A program made the position numbers and the translations under genes. This document shows positions 25,791 to 35,400 of a DNA stretch of 64,000 nucleotides, one piece after another (positions within the stretch are counted from its first letter, which is position 1; each line of letters starts with the position of its first letter). The notes under the pieces were generated by a model. It was not told the origin of the DNA. It did not search any database and was given only the letters and a program-made list of their open reading frames with translations. This stretch comes from JAEMQF01 sp963850525 (lineage in GTDB: Bacteria > Pseudomonadota > Gammaproteobacteria > Burkholderiales > Burkholderiaceae_C): positions 558,001 through 622,000 of the forward strand of contig CAWKLQ010000008.1 of NCBI GenBank assembly GCA_963850525.1. Direction: 5' to 3'.

Positions 25791-26612
25791 TCAGCCCTGC
25801 CAGTTCACGACGCCGGTGTAGGCCGTGACGAGCACGACGATGCCGAACGCAATGCGGTACCAGGCAAACGGCTTGAAGTCGTGGCTCGAGATGTAGCGCA
25901 GCAGCCAGCGCACGCACACCCACGCCGACAGAAAACTGAACACGAGGCCGACGCTGAACAGCGGAATGTCCGCCGCGCTCAGCAGCGCGCGCTCCTTGTA
26001 GAGGCTGTAGGCACCCGCGCCGATGAGCGTGGGAATCGCGAGATAAAAGCTGAAGTCGGTCGCGCAGCGCCGGGAGAGACCCAGCAACATGCCGCCGATG
26101 ATGGTCGCGCCCGAGCGGCTCGTGCCGGGGATCATCGCGAAGCACTGCACCAGACCGACTTTCAACGCGTCCCACGGCGTCATGTCGTCCACCGACTCGA
26201 TGCGCACCTTGCTCGACCGCCCTTCGGCCCACAGGATGATGACGCCACCGATGATGAAGGTGCTGGCCACGACCACCGGCGTGAACAGGTGCGCCTTGAT
26301 CGCCTTGCCGAACAGCAGGCCCAGCACGACCGCGGGAACAAAGGCGATGCCGACGTTGAGCGCAAAGCGCCGCGCTTTTGCATCGTTGCCCAGGCCGAGC
26401 ATCGTGGAACGCAGTTTCTGCCAGTAAACGATGATCACGGCGACGATCGCGCCGGTCTGGATCGCGATGTCGAAGACCTTGCTCTTGTCGTCGTGAAACC
26501 CGAGCAACGATCCGACGAGGATCAAGTGCCCGGTGCTGGAGATCGGCAAAAACTCGGTGAGGCCTTCGACGATGCCCATCAGCATCGCCTTGACGAACAG
26601 CGTGATGTCCAC
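25791..26612 (-). CDS. uppP: Undecaprenyl-diphosphatase (BacA/UppP)
   Basis: Dephosphorylates undecaprenyl pyrophosphate at the inner membrane, recycling the lipid carrier for peptidoglycan. The 273-residue, about 8-helix protein has EGLTEFLPISSTGHL (about 16-30) and PGTSRSGATI (about 168-177), the two catalytic loops. Full length. Behind ridA and plsY on the same strand, with 3 bases between ridA stop and its start. Confidence 0.97.
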   Translation of the reverse strand: MDITLFVKAMLMGIVEGLTEFLPISSTGHLILVGSLLGFHDDKSKVFDIAIQTGAIVAVIIVYWQKLRSTMLGLGNDAKARRFALNVGIAFVPAVVLGLLFGKAIKAHLFTPVVVASTFIIGGVIILWAEGRSSKVRIESVDDMTPWDALKVGLVQCFAMIPGTSRSGATIIGGMLLGLSRRCATDFSFYLAIPTLIGAGAYSLYKERALLSAADIPLFSVGLVFSFLSAWVCVRWLLRYISSHDFKPFAWYRIAFGIVVLVTAYTGVVNWQG

Positions 26613-26615
26613 GCG

Positions 26616-26975
26616 TCAGGTCGGCAACGCTGCCGTGACAACCACTTCCACCTTCCACTGCGGCCGTGCGAGACGTGCTTGCACGGTCGCGCGCGGCGGC
26701 GCGTCGCCCGGCTCGACCCAGTCGTCCCACACTGAATTCATGCCGTCGAAGTCGGCGATATCGGCCAGAAAAATCTCGCAGCGCAAGATGTGCGCGCGAT
26801 CGGTTCCTGCCTCCAGAAGCAGCTTGTCGACGGCGGCGAGCACCTGCGTCGTCTGGCCGCGAATGTCTTGCGCGGCGTCGTTTGCCACTTGCCCGGCCAG
26901 GTAGACGGTTCCGTTGTGGATCGCCATCTCCGACATGCGGTCACCGACGTGGTAACGCCTTACGGCATGAGTCAT
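26616..26975 (-). CDS. RidA (YjgF/YER057c/UK114) family protein
   Basis: 119 residues. RidA-like enzymes hydrolyse reactive imine/enamine intermediates of amino-acid metabolism. The pattern YLAGQVANDAAQDIRGQTTQVLAAVDKLL and the conserved Arg before the C-terminus (PPRATVQARLARP) are present, so the carboxylate-binding Arg of the active subgroup is kept. The start overlaps the plsY stop by 4 bases. Confidence 0.9.
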   Translation of the reverse strand: MTHAVRRYHVGDRMSEMAIHNGTVYLAGQVANDAAQDIRGQTTQVLAAVDKLLLEAGTDRAHILRCEIFLADIADFDGMNSVWDDWVEPGDAPPRATVQARLARPQWKVEVVVTAALPT

Positions 26976-27673
26976 TTCTTCGTTCCTCTTTTGTGATCGC
27001 CCCTGTGCGCGTGACGATGCGTCTGCACCGGATGCGCCGCCGGGCCGGGCTGCCCGGCGGTTGCCTTACCTTGCCCGATCTTGCTTTCCGTGCCCTTGAA
27101 CAATTTCTGGATATTGGCGCTGTGCCGCCAGATGAGTAACAGCCCCATCACGCTGACGGCAAACGCCGTCGCGCCGCCTCCCCAGATCAACAGCTGGTAA
27201 AACGGCGCAAAGGCAGCGCTGACGATCGCCGCGAGCGACGAGTAGCGAAAGAATCCGGCGATGACGAGCCACGTGAGCAGAGTCGCCGCGCCGAGCAACG
27301 GGTTCATGCCGAAGATCGCGCCGGCGGCGGTGGCCACGCCTTTCCCGCCCTTGAAGTTGAAGAACACCGGCCACAAGTGGCCGAGAAACGCCGCGAGCGC
27401 TGCAGCGGCCGCGGTGCCGGCGCCCAGGCCGAAGCGTTCACCGAACAGCTGCACGAGCAGCACCGGCACGTAGCCCTTCAGCGCGTCGAGCAGCAAGGTC
27501 AGGCCCGCGGCCAGCTTGTGCCCCGAGCGCAGCACGTTCGTCGCTCCCGGGTTGCCTGAGCCGTAGCTGCGCGGGTCGCCCAGACCAAATCCGCGGCTGA
27601 CGATCACCGCGAACGACAGCGATCCGATCAGGTAAGCCGCCAGCGTGGCAAGGACAGGGTTGAGGTAAGGCAT
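26972..27673 (-). CDS. plsY: Acyl-phosphate:glycerol-3-phosphate acyltransferase
   Basis: Transfers acyl groups from acyl-phosphate to glycerol-3-phosphate, the first step of membrane phospholipid synthesis. 233 residues with about six helices and the three catalytic loops: SGNPGATNVLRSG, GHLWPVFFNFKGGKGVAT and the third loop after about residue 175. The C-terminus is unusually long, basic and His-rich (HPVQTHRHAHRGDHKRGTKK), maybe a metal-binding or RNA-contact tail. It is the first gene of plsY-ridA-uppP. Confidence 0.95.
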   Translation of the reverse strand: MPYLNPVLATLAAYLIGSLSFAVIVSRGFGLGDPRSYGSGNPGATNVLRSGHKLAAGLTLLLDALKGYVPVLLVQLFGERFGLGAGTAAAAALAAFLGHLWPVFFNFKGGKGVATAAGAIFGMNPLLGAATLLTWLVIAGFFRYSSLAAIVSAAFAPFYQLLIWGGGATAFAVSVMGLLLIWRHSANIQKLFKGTESKIGQGKATAGQPGPAAHPVQTHRHAHRGDHKRGTKK

Positions 27674-27754
27674 GGGGGTGATGGCGCGGCACAGCGTTGC
27701 GCTTGCGCCCTCGCGTATTCTGCCTGCACCGCTGCGCGCCGCGCGGCGCGGCGG

Positions 27755-28243
27755 TCAAATTGCGCAGTCGACGGGCAGCGCGCGCAGTGAATCGAGCAAC
27801 ACTTTCGGCGCGATGCCGACGAGGTAACCGCGGCGCCCGCCGTTGATGAAGATGCGTGGCAACTCCAGCACGCTGCGCTCGACGAAGACACGCAGCTCCT
27901 TGCGCGTGCCGAAGGGCGACGTGCCGCCCACCTGATAGCCGCTGTGACGCTGCGCCGCGTCCGCGCTGCACGCCTGGACGCTCTTGGCGCGAATCGCGCG
28001 TGCCAGGTTTTTCGTGCTGACGATCCGGTCGCCGTGCATCAGCACGATCAGGGGCTCGCCACGCTCGTCCTGCATCACGAGCGTCTTGATCACGTCGTGT
28101 TCGGCGACGCCAAGCTGGCGCGCCGATTCGGCGGTGCCGCCATGTTCGACGTAGTCGTAGACGTGCTCCGTGAACGCCACGCCCTGCCGGCGCAACCACG
28201 CCGTCGCGGGCGTTTCGCTGACGTGGGCGCCCTTCTTCGCCAC
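27755..28243 (-). CDS. ybaK: Cys-tRNA(Pro) deacylase (YbaK)
   Basis: Hydrolyses Cys wrongly attached to tRNA-Pro. 162 residues. The fold signature DVIKTLVMQDERGEPLIVLMHGD with its conserved Lys, followed by YQVGGTSPFGTRKELRVFVERS, matches YbaK/EbsC. Full length. Just downstream lies the truncated aldo/keto reductase gene in the same direction. Confidence 0.93.
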   Translation of the reverse strand: MAKKGAHVSETPATAWLRRQGVAFTEHVYDYVEHGGTAESARQLGVAEHDVIKTLVMQDERGEPLIVLMHGDRIVSTKNLARAIRAKSVQACSADAAQRHSGYQVGGTSPFGTRKELRVFVERSVLELPRIFINGGRRGYLVGIAPKVLLDSLRALPVDCAI

Positions 28244-28281
28244 CGCGTTCCCTGCTGCGCAACGACGCTGCGGTGCCCGGG

Positions 28282-28635
28282 CTATAGCGCCGGATCGCGG
28301 TGCGTCCAGCGAATCGCGTCGATCGAATCGAGCACCTCGCGCGGCAGGCGGACGCCCCAGGCGGCAAGGTTCTCGTCAAGCTGCGCCAGCGTCGTCACGC
28401 CGATGATCGTGCTGGCGACGCGCCAGTTGCTCGCGCCATAGGTTTCGCGGCGCGTCGGCACCGAGTACACCTCGGCGGTGTCGATGAAATTGACGCCTTG
28501 TTCGAGTGCGCGATCGAGAATCGCGTGCGCGGCGCGCTCGTCGACCTGTTCGCCGAAAGTCATCGTTCCCAGACAGATCGGCGTGACGCGAAGCTCGCTG
28601 CGTCCCAGGGTGACGAGAGGCAGCGCTGGATTCAT
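28282..28635 (-). pseudogene. Aldo/keto reductase (Tas-like) with large internal in-frame deletion
   Basis: An intact 117-codon frame in which the first about 67 residues (TLGRSELRVTPICLGTMTFGEQVDERAAHAIL..., NFIDTAEVY with the catalytic Asp/Tyr region) join directly to the last 50 (VASTIIGVTTLAQLDENLAAWGVRLPREVL). Full-length Tas relatives have about 345 residues. The middle of the barrel, including the catalytic Lys and His, is missing, so it cannot be an active reductase. The junction is near ETYGASNWRVAST. Either a recent deletion or a kept short protein; a pseudogene is more likely. Confidence 0.85.
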
Positions 28636-28767
28636 GGCGCGCAGTGTAGTGGCGTCATGAGCGCGTCGACACGCGTCGACCTCATCCTCCACCCGACCTT
28701 GCGCCGCAGGCGCCGCGGCTCGTGTACGCTTGGGCCCCCACGATTCCCCGCCCCTGCCGGAGACCGC

Positions 28768-31617
28768 ATGGCAACAACTCGGGCCTCTACCGCATTGCGC
28801 ACCGTTCTCGCGGCGCTGGCAACGTTTGTGCTCGGCGCGCTTCTCGGCGCGCCCGCCCAGGCGCAACTCGCCGACCCGTGGAAAGACTGGCTGAGCGCCG
28901 ACAGCGCGCATTTCCGTGTGCACTACCGCGCCGAACACCGCCCGCAGGCGCAGCGCGCGATCCAGGCCGCCGAGCGCGCCTATCCGAAGATCACGGCGAT
29001 GCTGCAGTGGGAGCCGCGCAGCCGCACCGAGATCGTGCTGTTCAACGAATTCGACCAGCCCAACGGCTTTGCCACGCCCCTGCCCTTCAACATGATCGGC
29101 GTGTTCCTTGCCCCCGACGACAACGGCCAACTGCTCGACAACTCGGCGTGGCTGGATTTGCTGCTCACCCACGAGTTCACGCACGTCGTGCACCTGGACA
29201 AGGTGCGCGGCGCGCCCAAGGTGCTGCAGGCGATCTTCGGCCGCGTGCCGTGGTTCTTTCCGAACGTGTTCCAGCCCCTGTGGGCGCTCGAAGGCTTGGC
29301 CACGTACACCGAGAGCGATCCGGCCACCGGCCGCGGGCGCTTGCGCAGTGCGCTCTTCGAGGCGCAATTGCGCGCCCAGGCCGGGAGCGGATTTCTGTCG
29401 CTGAGTGAAATCAATTCCGACGGCCGATCGCTGCCGCTGACCAAGAACTACCTCTACGGCGCGTATTTCTACGACTTCCTGGCGCGCCGCTACGGGCCTG
29501 AGGCGATTGCCAAGATCGTGGAACGCTACAGCGGCAACTTTCCCTTCGTGCCGCGCCTGCACAGCGGCCCGTACGACGTGTCCGGCAAGATGATGGACGC
29601 GCTGTGGGACGAATTCCTCGTCGATCTTGCGCAGCAGGTGGACCAGCGCGCGTCCAACCTGCGGCGCCAGCCGCAGGCTGCGGGCCAGCCGCTCACGGCT
29701 TCGCTGTTCGACATCACGGCGATCGCCGCGCTGCCGAGCGGCGCCGCAATCGCCGTGCTCGACGACGGCGTGCGCGCTCCGCACCTGGTGCGAATCGCCA
29801 GCGACGGCACACAACAGAAAGTGCGGCGCGTGAATCGCGGCGCGCGCCTGTCCGCCACCGCGGAAGGGCGCGTGCTCGTGATCCAGCCCGACATTTGCGA
29901 AGGCTACTACCTCGTCTATGACGTGTACCGCCTGGAGGCCGACCAGTCGCTGCGCCAACTGACGCATTGCGCGCGCCTGCGCCACGCCGTTCAGGCGGGC
30001 GACAGCAGCATCATCGCGATCCAGCACGACGCCGGCCTGACGCGCCTGCTCCAGCTCGACGCCGCGGGCCGCGAAGCGCGCGTGTTGATCCCTGCGGTGC
30101 CCGACACCGACTTGATCGACGTCGCCGCCAGCCTCGATGGCCAAGCTGTGCAATACATCGCCAAGCGTGAGGGCGATTGGCGTATCTTCGAGATCAAGCT
30201 CGACGCGCCGGACGCCGCGCCGACGCTGCTGGCACGGCTCACTGCGCCGGTGCACGGGCTGCGCCACACGGCGTCGGGCCTCGAGTTCATCTCCGCGGTG
30301 GATGGCGTCTACAACGTCTGGCGCCTGAGCGGCGGCGCTCTGCAACGCCTCACGCACAGCCACACGAGCATCGTCGCGCACAGCGGCACGCTGCCCGACG
30401 GGTCGTCGTGGCTTGTGGCCGTGGCGAACAACGGCTTCGAGGTGCGCCGCATGAGCGAGAGCACAGCGCAGCAACGCGTTGCCGCAGTCGCCCCGGCGGC
30501 ACCTGCGCAGGCACCCACTGCCGCCAGCGGCTCGGCGGACCTCGGCGAACCCACCCGGTACGCGGCATGGCGCTCCCTCTACCCGCGCTCGTGGTTCCCG
30601 GCCGTCAGCGTCGACCGTGGCCTGACCGCCTACGGCGCGAGCACCATCGGCGGCGACGCGCTGGGCTGGCACCGCTACGCGGCGCTCGCGCAATGGGAAA
30701 CAAGCCAGCGCGAAGGCATAGGCAGCCTCGAGTACCTGTTCCTCGGCCGCCACCATGTGGCGGCGAGCCGCAACCTCAGCGCACGCGCCTGGACCGGCGC
30801 CAGCGGCAAGGAAGATACAACCGTCTACGAGCGCGGCACGCAACTCCAGTGGCTGAGCGCACTGCCGTTTTGGCGATTGGAGCGCCGCCTGACGCTCGGC
30901 GTGGGCGCGGCCCTGGACCGCAACGACCGGATCGACCTCATCGCCGGCACGACCGTCCGGCCGCGCGACGAGCGCATCGCCGCGCTGCTCGTCGAGTTCG
31001 ACACGAGCGGTGGCAACTGGTGGAGCGAAGGCGAGAACCGCGGCCAGCGCAGCACGCTGCTCTACGAGACCTACAAGCCTTTCGCACGGAGCAACAGCAA
31101 CAACTACGACGGCGACCTGGTGCGCCTGGACTTGCGCGGCTACCTGGGAATCGCGCGCAGCGTGCTCGGCGTGCGCCACACCGAAGTGCGCGCACGCGGC
31201 TTCACCGAGCCTTACCAGCTCGGCGGCGCGCTGGACCCGCAATTGCAGCTCGGCACGGTGCTGAACAGCCGGCGCATCGCGCTGCGCGGTTACGACGCCG
31301 ACGAGCCGACCCTGGTCGGCACCGATGCGCGCGTGACAAGCATCGAATGGCGCGCCCCACTGGCAGATGTCGACCGCCACGGCATGGCGCCGCCGTTCGG
31401 CCTGAACCGCCTGTCCGCCACCGTGTTCTTCGACATCGGCGGCGCGTGGACCACGGGCAACCGGCCGGCGCAATACAAACGTGGCGCAGGTGTGGAGTTG
31501 ATCGGCGAAGTCAAGCTGCTCTACGCACTCGGCCTGCAGCTGCGTGGCGGGGTCGCCAAGGGGCTGGACGAGCCGCGCGATTCGATGGGGTATTTGAGTT
31601 TGGGGCGGGCGTTTTAG
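28768..31617 (+). CDS. Secreted zinc metalloprotease-like protein with C-terminal beta-barrel
   Basis: 949 residues starting at ATG 28768 with a signal peptide ending about PAQA (residues 1-32). A gluzincin peptidase-MA-like domain (about 35-290) carries HEFTH (135-139) and the third ligand in LEGLA (about 175-178). A WD40/TolB-like propeller follows (about 310-570), then about 330 residues of amphipathic strands ending in YLSLGRAF, the C-terminal aromatic of outer-membrane barrels. Probably exported by Sec and inserted by BAM. The earlier in-frame region from 28300 is not translated as part of it. Substrate unknown. Confidence 0.82.
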   Translation: MATTRASTALRTVLAALATFVLGALLGAPAQAQLADPWKDWLSADSAHFRVHYRAEHRPQAQRAIQAAERAYPKITAMLQWEPRSRTEIVLFNEFDQPNGFATPLPFNMIGVFLAPDDNGQLLDNSAWLDLLLTHEFTHVVHLDKVRGAPKVLQAIFGRVPWFFPNVFQPLWALEGLATYTESDPATGRGRLRSALFEAQLRAQAGSGFLSLSEINSDGRSLPLTKNYLYGAYFYDFLARRYGPEAIAKIVERYSGNFPFVPRLHSGPYDVSGKMMDALWDEFLVDLAQQVDQRASNLRRQPQAAGQPLTASLFDITAIAALPSGAAIAVLDDGVRAPHLVRIASDGTQQKVRRVNRGARLSATAEGRVLVIQPDICEGYYLVYDVYRLEADQSLRQLTHCARLRHAVQAGDSSIIAIQHDAGLTRLLQLDAAGREARVLIPAVPDTDLIDVAASLDGQAVQYIAKREGDWRIFEIKLDAPDAAPTLLARLTAPVHGLRHTASGLEFISAVDGVYNVWRLSGGALQRLTHSHTSIVAHSGTLPDGSSWLVAVANNGFEVRRMSESTAQQRVAAVAPAAPAQAPTAASGSADLGEPTRYAAWRSLYPRSWFPAVSVDRGLTAYGASTIGGDALGWHRYAALAQWETSQREGIGSLEYLFLGRHHVAASRNLSARAWTGASGKEDTTVYERGTQLQWLSALPFWRLERRLTLGVGAALDRNDRIDLIAGTTVRPRDERIAALLVEFDTSGGNWWSEGENRGQRSTLLYETYKPFARSNSNNYDGDLVRLDLRGYLGIARSVLGVRHTEVRARGFTEPYQLGGALDPQLQLGTVLNSRRIALRGYDADEPTLVGTDARVTSIEWRAPLADVDRHGMAPPFGLNRLSATVFFDIGGAWTTGNRPAQYKRGAGVELIGEVKLLYALGLQLRGGVAKGLDEPRDSMGYLSLGRAF

Positions 31618-31675
31618 GCCCGTGGTCTTGGCAAGCCGAAGGACGCAGCCGACAATCGACTCTGGAGGCTTCGAG

Positions 31676-31900
31676 ATGAGCAGCAATCCCATCATCCACC
31701 GCGACCCCCAAATCCAGGGCGGCGTGCCCGTCTTCGTCGGCACGCGCGTCCCGCTGAAAAATCTCTTCGATTCTCTGGAATGCGGCGACACACTCGACCA
31801 GTTTCTGGAGGATTACCCTTCCGTGACTCGCGAGCACGCGCTCGCCGCGTTGGAACTCGCGCGAGATTCAGCCGCTGAACATGCGCCTGTTGCTGGATGA
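31676..31900 (+). CDS. DUF433-type antitoxin
   Basis: 74 residues, ATG with CTGGAGGC upstream. IIHRDPQIQGGVPVFVGTRVPLKNLFDSLE and FLEDYPSVTREHALAALELA are the DUF433 helix-turn-helix signature. It overlaps the start of the following toxin-like gene by 20 bases, the normal arrangement for DUF433/DUF5615 pairs. Predicted to bind both its promoter and the partner. Confidence 0.88.
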   Translation: MSSNPIIHRDPQIQGGVPVFVGTRVPLKNLFDSLECGDTLDQFLEDYPSVTREHALAALELARDSAAEHAPVAG

Positions 31901-32204
31901 ATCACTGCCCTGGCGCCTGAGTCGGCTGTTGATCGGCCATCAAGCCAGTTCTGTGCAACGCATGGGCTGGGCCGGTGTACAAAACGGCGAGCTGCTGCGC
32001 CTTGCGGCATCGCAGTTCGATGCCTTCATCACCGCCGACCAGAATCTGCAATTTCAGCAGAATCTCGCCACCCTGCCGCTCACAGTGATCGTGCTCGCGG
32101 CACCGAGCACAGCGCTGCGCTCCCTCGAACCCTTGGTGCCGGCGTTGCTCAAGTCACTGAGCGAAACCCATTCGCCGAAGATGCTGATTCGGATTGGTGA
32201 TTGA
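31881..32204 (+). CDS. DUF5615 PIN-like toxin
   Basis: 107 residues with the PIN-like acidic residues in MRLLLDESLPWRLSRLL and FDAFITADQNLQFQQNL. DUF5615 proteins are PIN-domain relatives that, by family, are expected to cut RNA and be neutralised by the DUF433 protein. It overlaps that gene by 20 bases, which suggests coupled translation. The activity is inferred, not visible in sequence. Confidence 0.85.
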   Translation: MRLLLDESLPWRLSRLLIGHQASSVQRMGWAGVQNGELLRLAASQFDAFITADQNLQFQQNLATLPLTVIVLAAPSTALRSLEPLVPALLKSLSETHSPKMLIRIGD

Positions 32205-32213
32205 AGGGGTCAG

Positions 32214-32363
32214 TCAAGACAGCTCGCCGCCCGAGTCGGCTGACGAACTCCTCGATGCGCTGCTCGGCGAATCGCCCACCTTCGGGGAGCTGCGCCGGCA
32301 ATTGGTATCGATGCGGAACTTCGCGTTCGGCGGGTTGTCGTGTCGGCACTTCGGACATTGCAT
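32214..32363 (-). pseudogene. Zinc-ribbon remnant
   Basis: A 49-codon minus-strand frame begins MQCPKCRHDNPPNAKF, the opening of double zinc-ribbon proteins such as those fused to adenylate/guanylate cyclases. The expected second Cys pair is broken (AKFRIDTN), and a second ribbon-like string (LPAQLPEGGRFAEQR) appears one frame over with its Cys lost. This looks like a decayed N-terminus. It lies between the toxin-antitoxin pair and the CHAT gene. The rest of 32205-32414 shows nothing else. Confidence 0.5.
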
Positions 32364-32414
32364 GAGCGTCGGCCCTTCGCATTTGCCGAAGAATCGCGCC
32401 AGAACCGGGCGCTG

Positions 32415-35400
32415 TCAACGTCCGCCGTCGCCCACCAATGCGTAAGGCGCCCAGAAGGCCGGGTGTTCGAAGCCGGGCATTGCCATGACACCCAACATGG
32501 CCTGGCGCAGGCTCTCCGACTTTCGCGCCGCTGGATGATTGGCGTAGTGCGCAAAGGTCGCCGTCGTCAGCAATTTGGCGCTCTCGGATTCGACCGCCCA
32601 GTGCGTCGCGAGCACGCTGCGGGCGCCGGCATAGAAGAATCCGCGCGCCAGGCCGCTCAATGCCTCGGCGGCACTGCCATCCGATGCGGCGGTATTGCAG
32701 GCCGACAAGATGACCCAGTCGGCGTTGAGCTTGAGCGACATCACGTCGTCCAGCGTCAGCAGGGGCGCCAGCGGGTTCTTGCCTTCTTCGCCGGTCGCCG
32801 CCAAGGCCAACGCCGGCTGTGTGAGCCGCGGCAGGTCGCCGGCCATCAGGCCGTGCGTCGCGAAAGCGATCACGCGCTTGCGCGCAAGCAGGCCCGATTC
32901 GCTTGCCGCGAGCACGCTTTCGCGCGTGGCCGCAGCGCCGAGTTTCAGGTCGGTGGCCTGGTTGGCGCGCAGCGCACCGGCGATTGCACGCAGTTCATCG
33001 CCCGTCTCAGGCAGGGGCGGGATCTCGGCATAGCGCGCGACGGCAGCGCTGTCGTCCAGGTTGATGCCGAGCGACACAGCGCGCTTCATGAACACGCTGC
33101 GGCGCGGTTTGAGTTGGCCATCGCCCGACCGCAGCGGCAGTGCGGCAGCGGCGCCACCAGTGCGTGAGGCGGTGCGGCTGAACCTCGGGTCGCCCCACGC
33201 CATCAGCGCTTCCTGGTCCGCGGCCACCGGTGCGGCACGCCGCAGCGCCAGCCAGGCCGAGATGCTGGGCTCATGCGACACCGCCGCCTTGCGGATCAGC
33301 CAGGGCGTGACTTTCTCATCGGCATCACCCGCACCGGTGACGAGCACGCCGAACGGAATTTCTCCGAGCACACCCGAACTCACGACAACGAGATGATTCT
33401 TCTCGCGCAACAGTCGGTCCAGAGGTGCCAACAGGCGTGCGTAAAGCTCGGCGGCGGCGAGTCTGTCGAAGGCGCGCAGAGTGCCCTCCATCTCGTTGAA
33501 GTCGAGCGTACGGCGCAACCTTCGCACCAGCAAGCCGAGCTCGCCACGGCCCAGTGGCGCACGGTGGAATTCGCTGCCCCCTTCGGCATCCGTGGCCCAA
33601 ACGTAAACCGAACGTTCCATGGGGAGCAGGGCCACCAGCGCTTCGTCGCCGCGCAAGCGAATCGCCACATCGGTCGACTCGGCGGGGCGCGCCCGCAGCA
33701 TCTGCTCGTAGTCCGGAAAACGGCTCTTGATCCGCGCTTGAAGCTCGCGGCGCTGCGCATCGAGCTCGTCGATGCGGTTGCGCGTTTTCGCGGCCAAGGC
33801 CGGCAGCAAGGTATCGATGGCGCCACCCGTGCCGTCCATGTACTTGCGCAATGCGCGAATTTCGTTGCGCAATTGCTGATCCTGTCGAACCAGCAGGACC
33901 AGCGCGGGGCTTGCCGCGGCGGACCGTGCCGCAGCGTCTTCCAGCGCCTCGCGCACGACGCCGGTGACCATCCAGTCGGCAATCTGGATCGGCGGCACCG
34001 CGTCGTCGCCACCGGAGTTGCCCGTCGCCTCCAGGTAGGCCTCGGTGATCCAGTCGCGCAGGTCCAGACGCAGCCCGATGCGCTCGATAAAGTCGGCATT
34101 GACTGCCGCCATCATCTGCTGCATCGCCTCACGCAGCAAGGGCAGCGCCGCGTCCCGCGTGGCCTGGGTCTTGGCTTGCCACATCGCCACGCCTTGAAGG
34201 CCGCGGGCCTGTGCAGTAAAGAAGTGCTCGGCGCCGTGCAGCCTTGCTGTTTCGGCAGCAAACTGCTCGAACAGCGTGCTCGCCTCCAATTCGCGCTGCG
34301 TCGCAAGATAGACCAGGCCGCGCTCCAGTGGAAGTTTGATGCGATGTTTGAGTGTCTCGTCGCGTCCAGCGAGCTCGTCCAGGCGAGCCAGCAATTTCGA
34401 CGCATCGACAGTGACACGCTGGCCGATCCAACCGGCGAGCAGGGCGCGGGTGCGCTCCAGGCGCGCCGGGTGCATCTCATCCAATCCGAGATTGACCAGC
34501 ACCGCGTCGGACTTGCGAGCCAACTCGCTGGCGTCGCTGAAGTCGCGCTTGTCGAAGCGAATCTCGGAGGCCTTCAGGTACAAGTCCGCTTGCTGCGCAG
34601 GCGATAGTTCGAATTCGCGTGACGCCCGTACGTAGTCGTTCAGCGTGCGCTCGGCGTCCTCATAGCGCCGGGCCGCGCGCTGCGCGTCCAGGCGGCGCGA
34701 CAAGGTCTGGCCGATGTCGGCCGCCAGCGCGTTTCGGTTCGGGTCGGTGAAGCTGGGCAAGAGTCGCCATGCGCTGCGCGCATGGTCCTCGGCGTCATGG
34801 GCCGCCTGGATCGCCGTGTCATGGCGGCCGGCCCTTTGTTCCAGCATCGACTCGGCCATCGCGCCATGCGCCAGCGCGCGCTGGTCCAGCATGCGCGATA
34901 AGGTCCAGCGGTTGGTTCCAATCTTGTTGTTCGCCACACGTTCGCGCATCTCACGCAAGGTGACCCGGGCCCCCAGGTCGTTGAGCTGGGCCGCGAAGTC
35001 TTTGGCGACGAAGGCCATGTACACGGCACGCGTTTCCGAATTCGGAGCCGTTGCCACCGCTCGACGGCGAAAGTCGTTTCCTTCGTCGATCTCGCCGCGC
35101 GACAGCAGGATCGCACCGAGTTCCATCTTCCACGTCGCGTCGGGCAAGAGACTCGCGGCCTGGCGCATGACCGCCTCACGCGCACGGTCGTCTCCCAGGC
35201 GCATCGCGGCGATATTCTTTTCGACGAAGTGATTGCGCAACGCAAGATATGTCGAATTCACCGGTGCCGGCTCGGCAAGCACCTCGCGCAAACTGCGCTG
35301 TTCCCTCGGGGACAGGCGCTTGAAGTCGGACTCGATCTCGGCGTACTGCGACCACACCGGCGCCGCCACGAACCCGACGCACACGCAGAGCAGCGTGGCA

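Noticed and set aside
28282..31791. 1169-codon open frame on the minus strand
   Set aside because: It is antisense to the protease/barrel gene, with Arg/Ala/His-rich composition typical of GC-rich shadows. Only its last 117 codons (28282-28635) have homology, to aldo/keto reductase.
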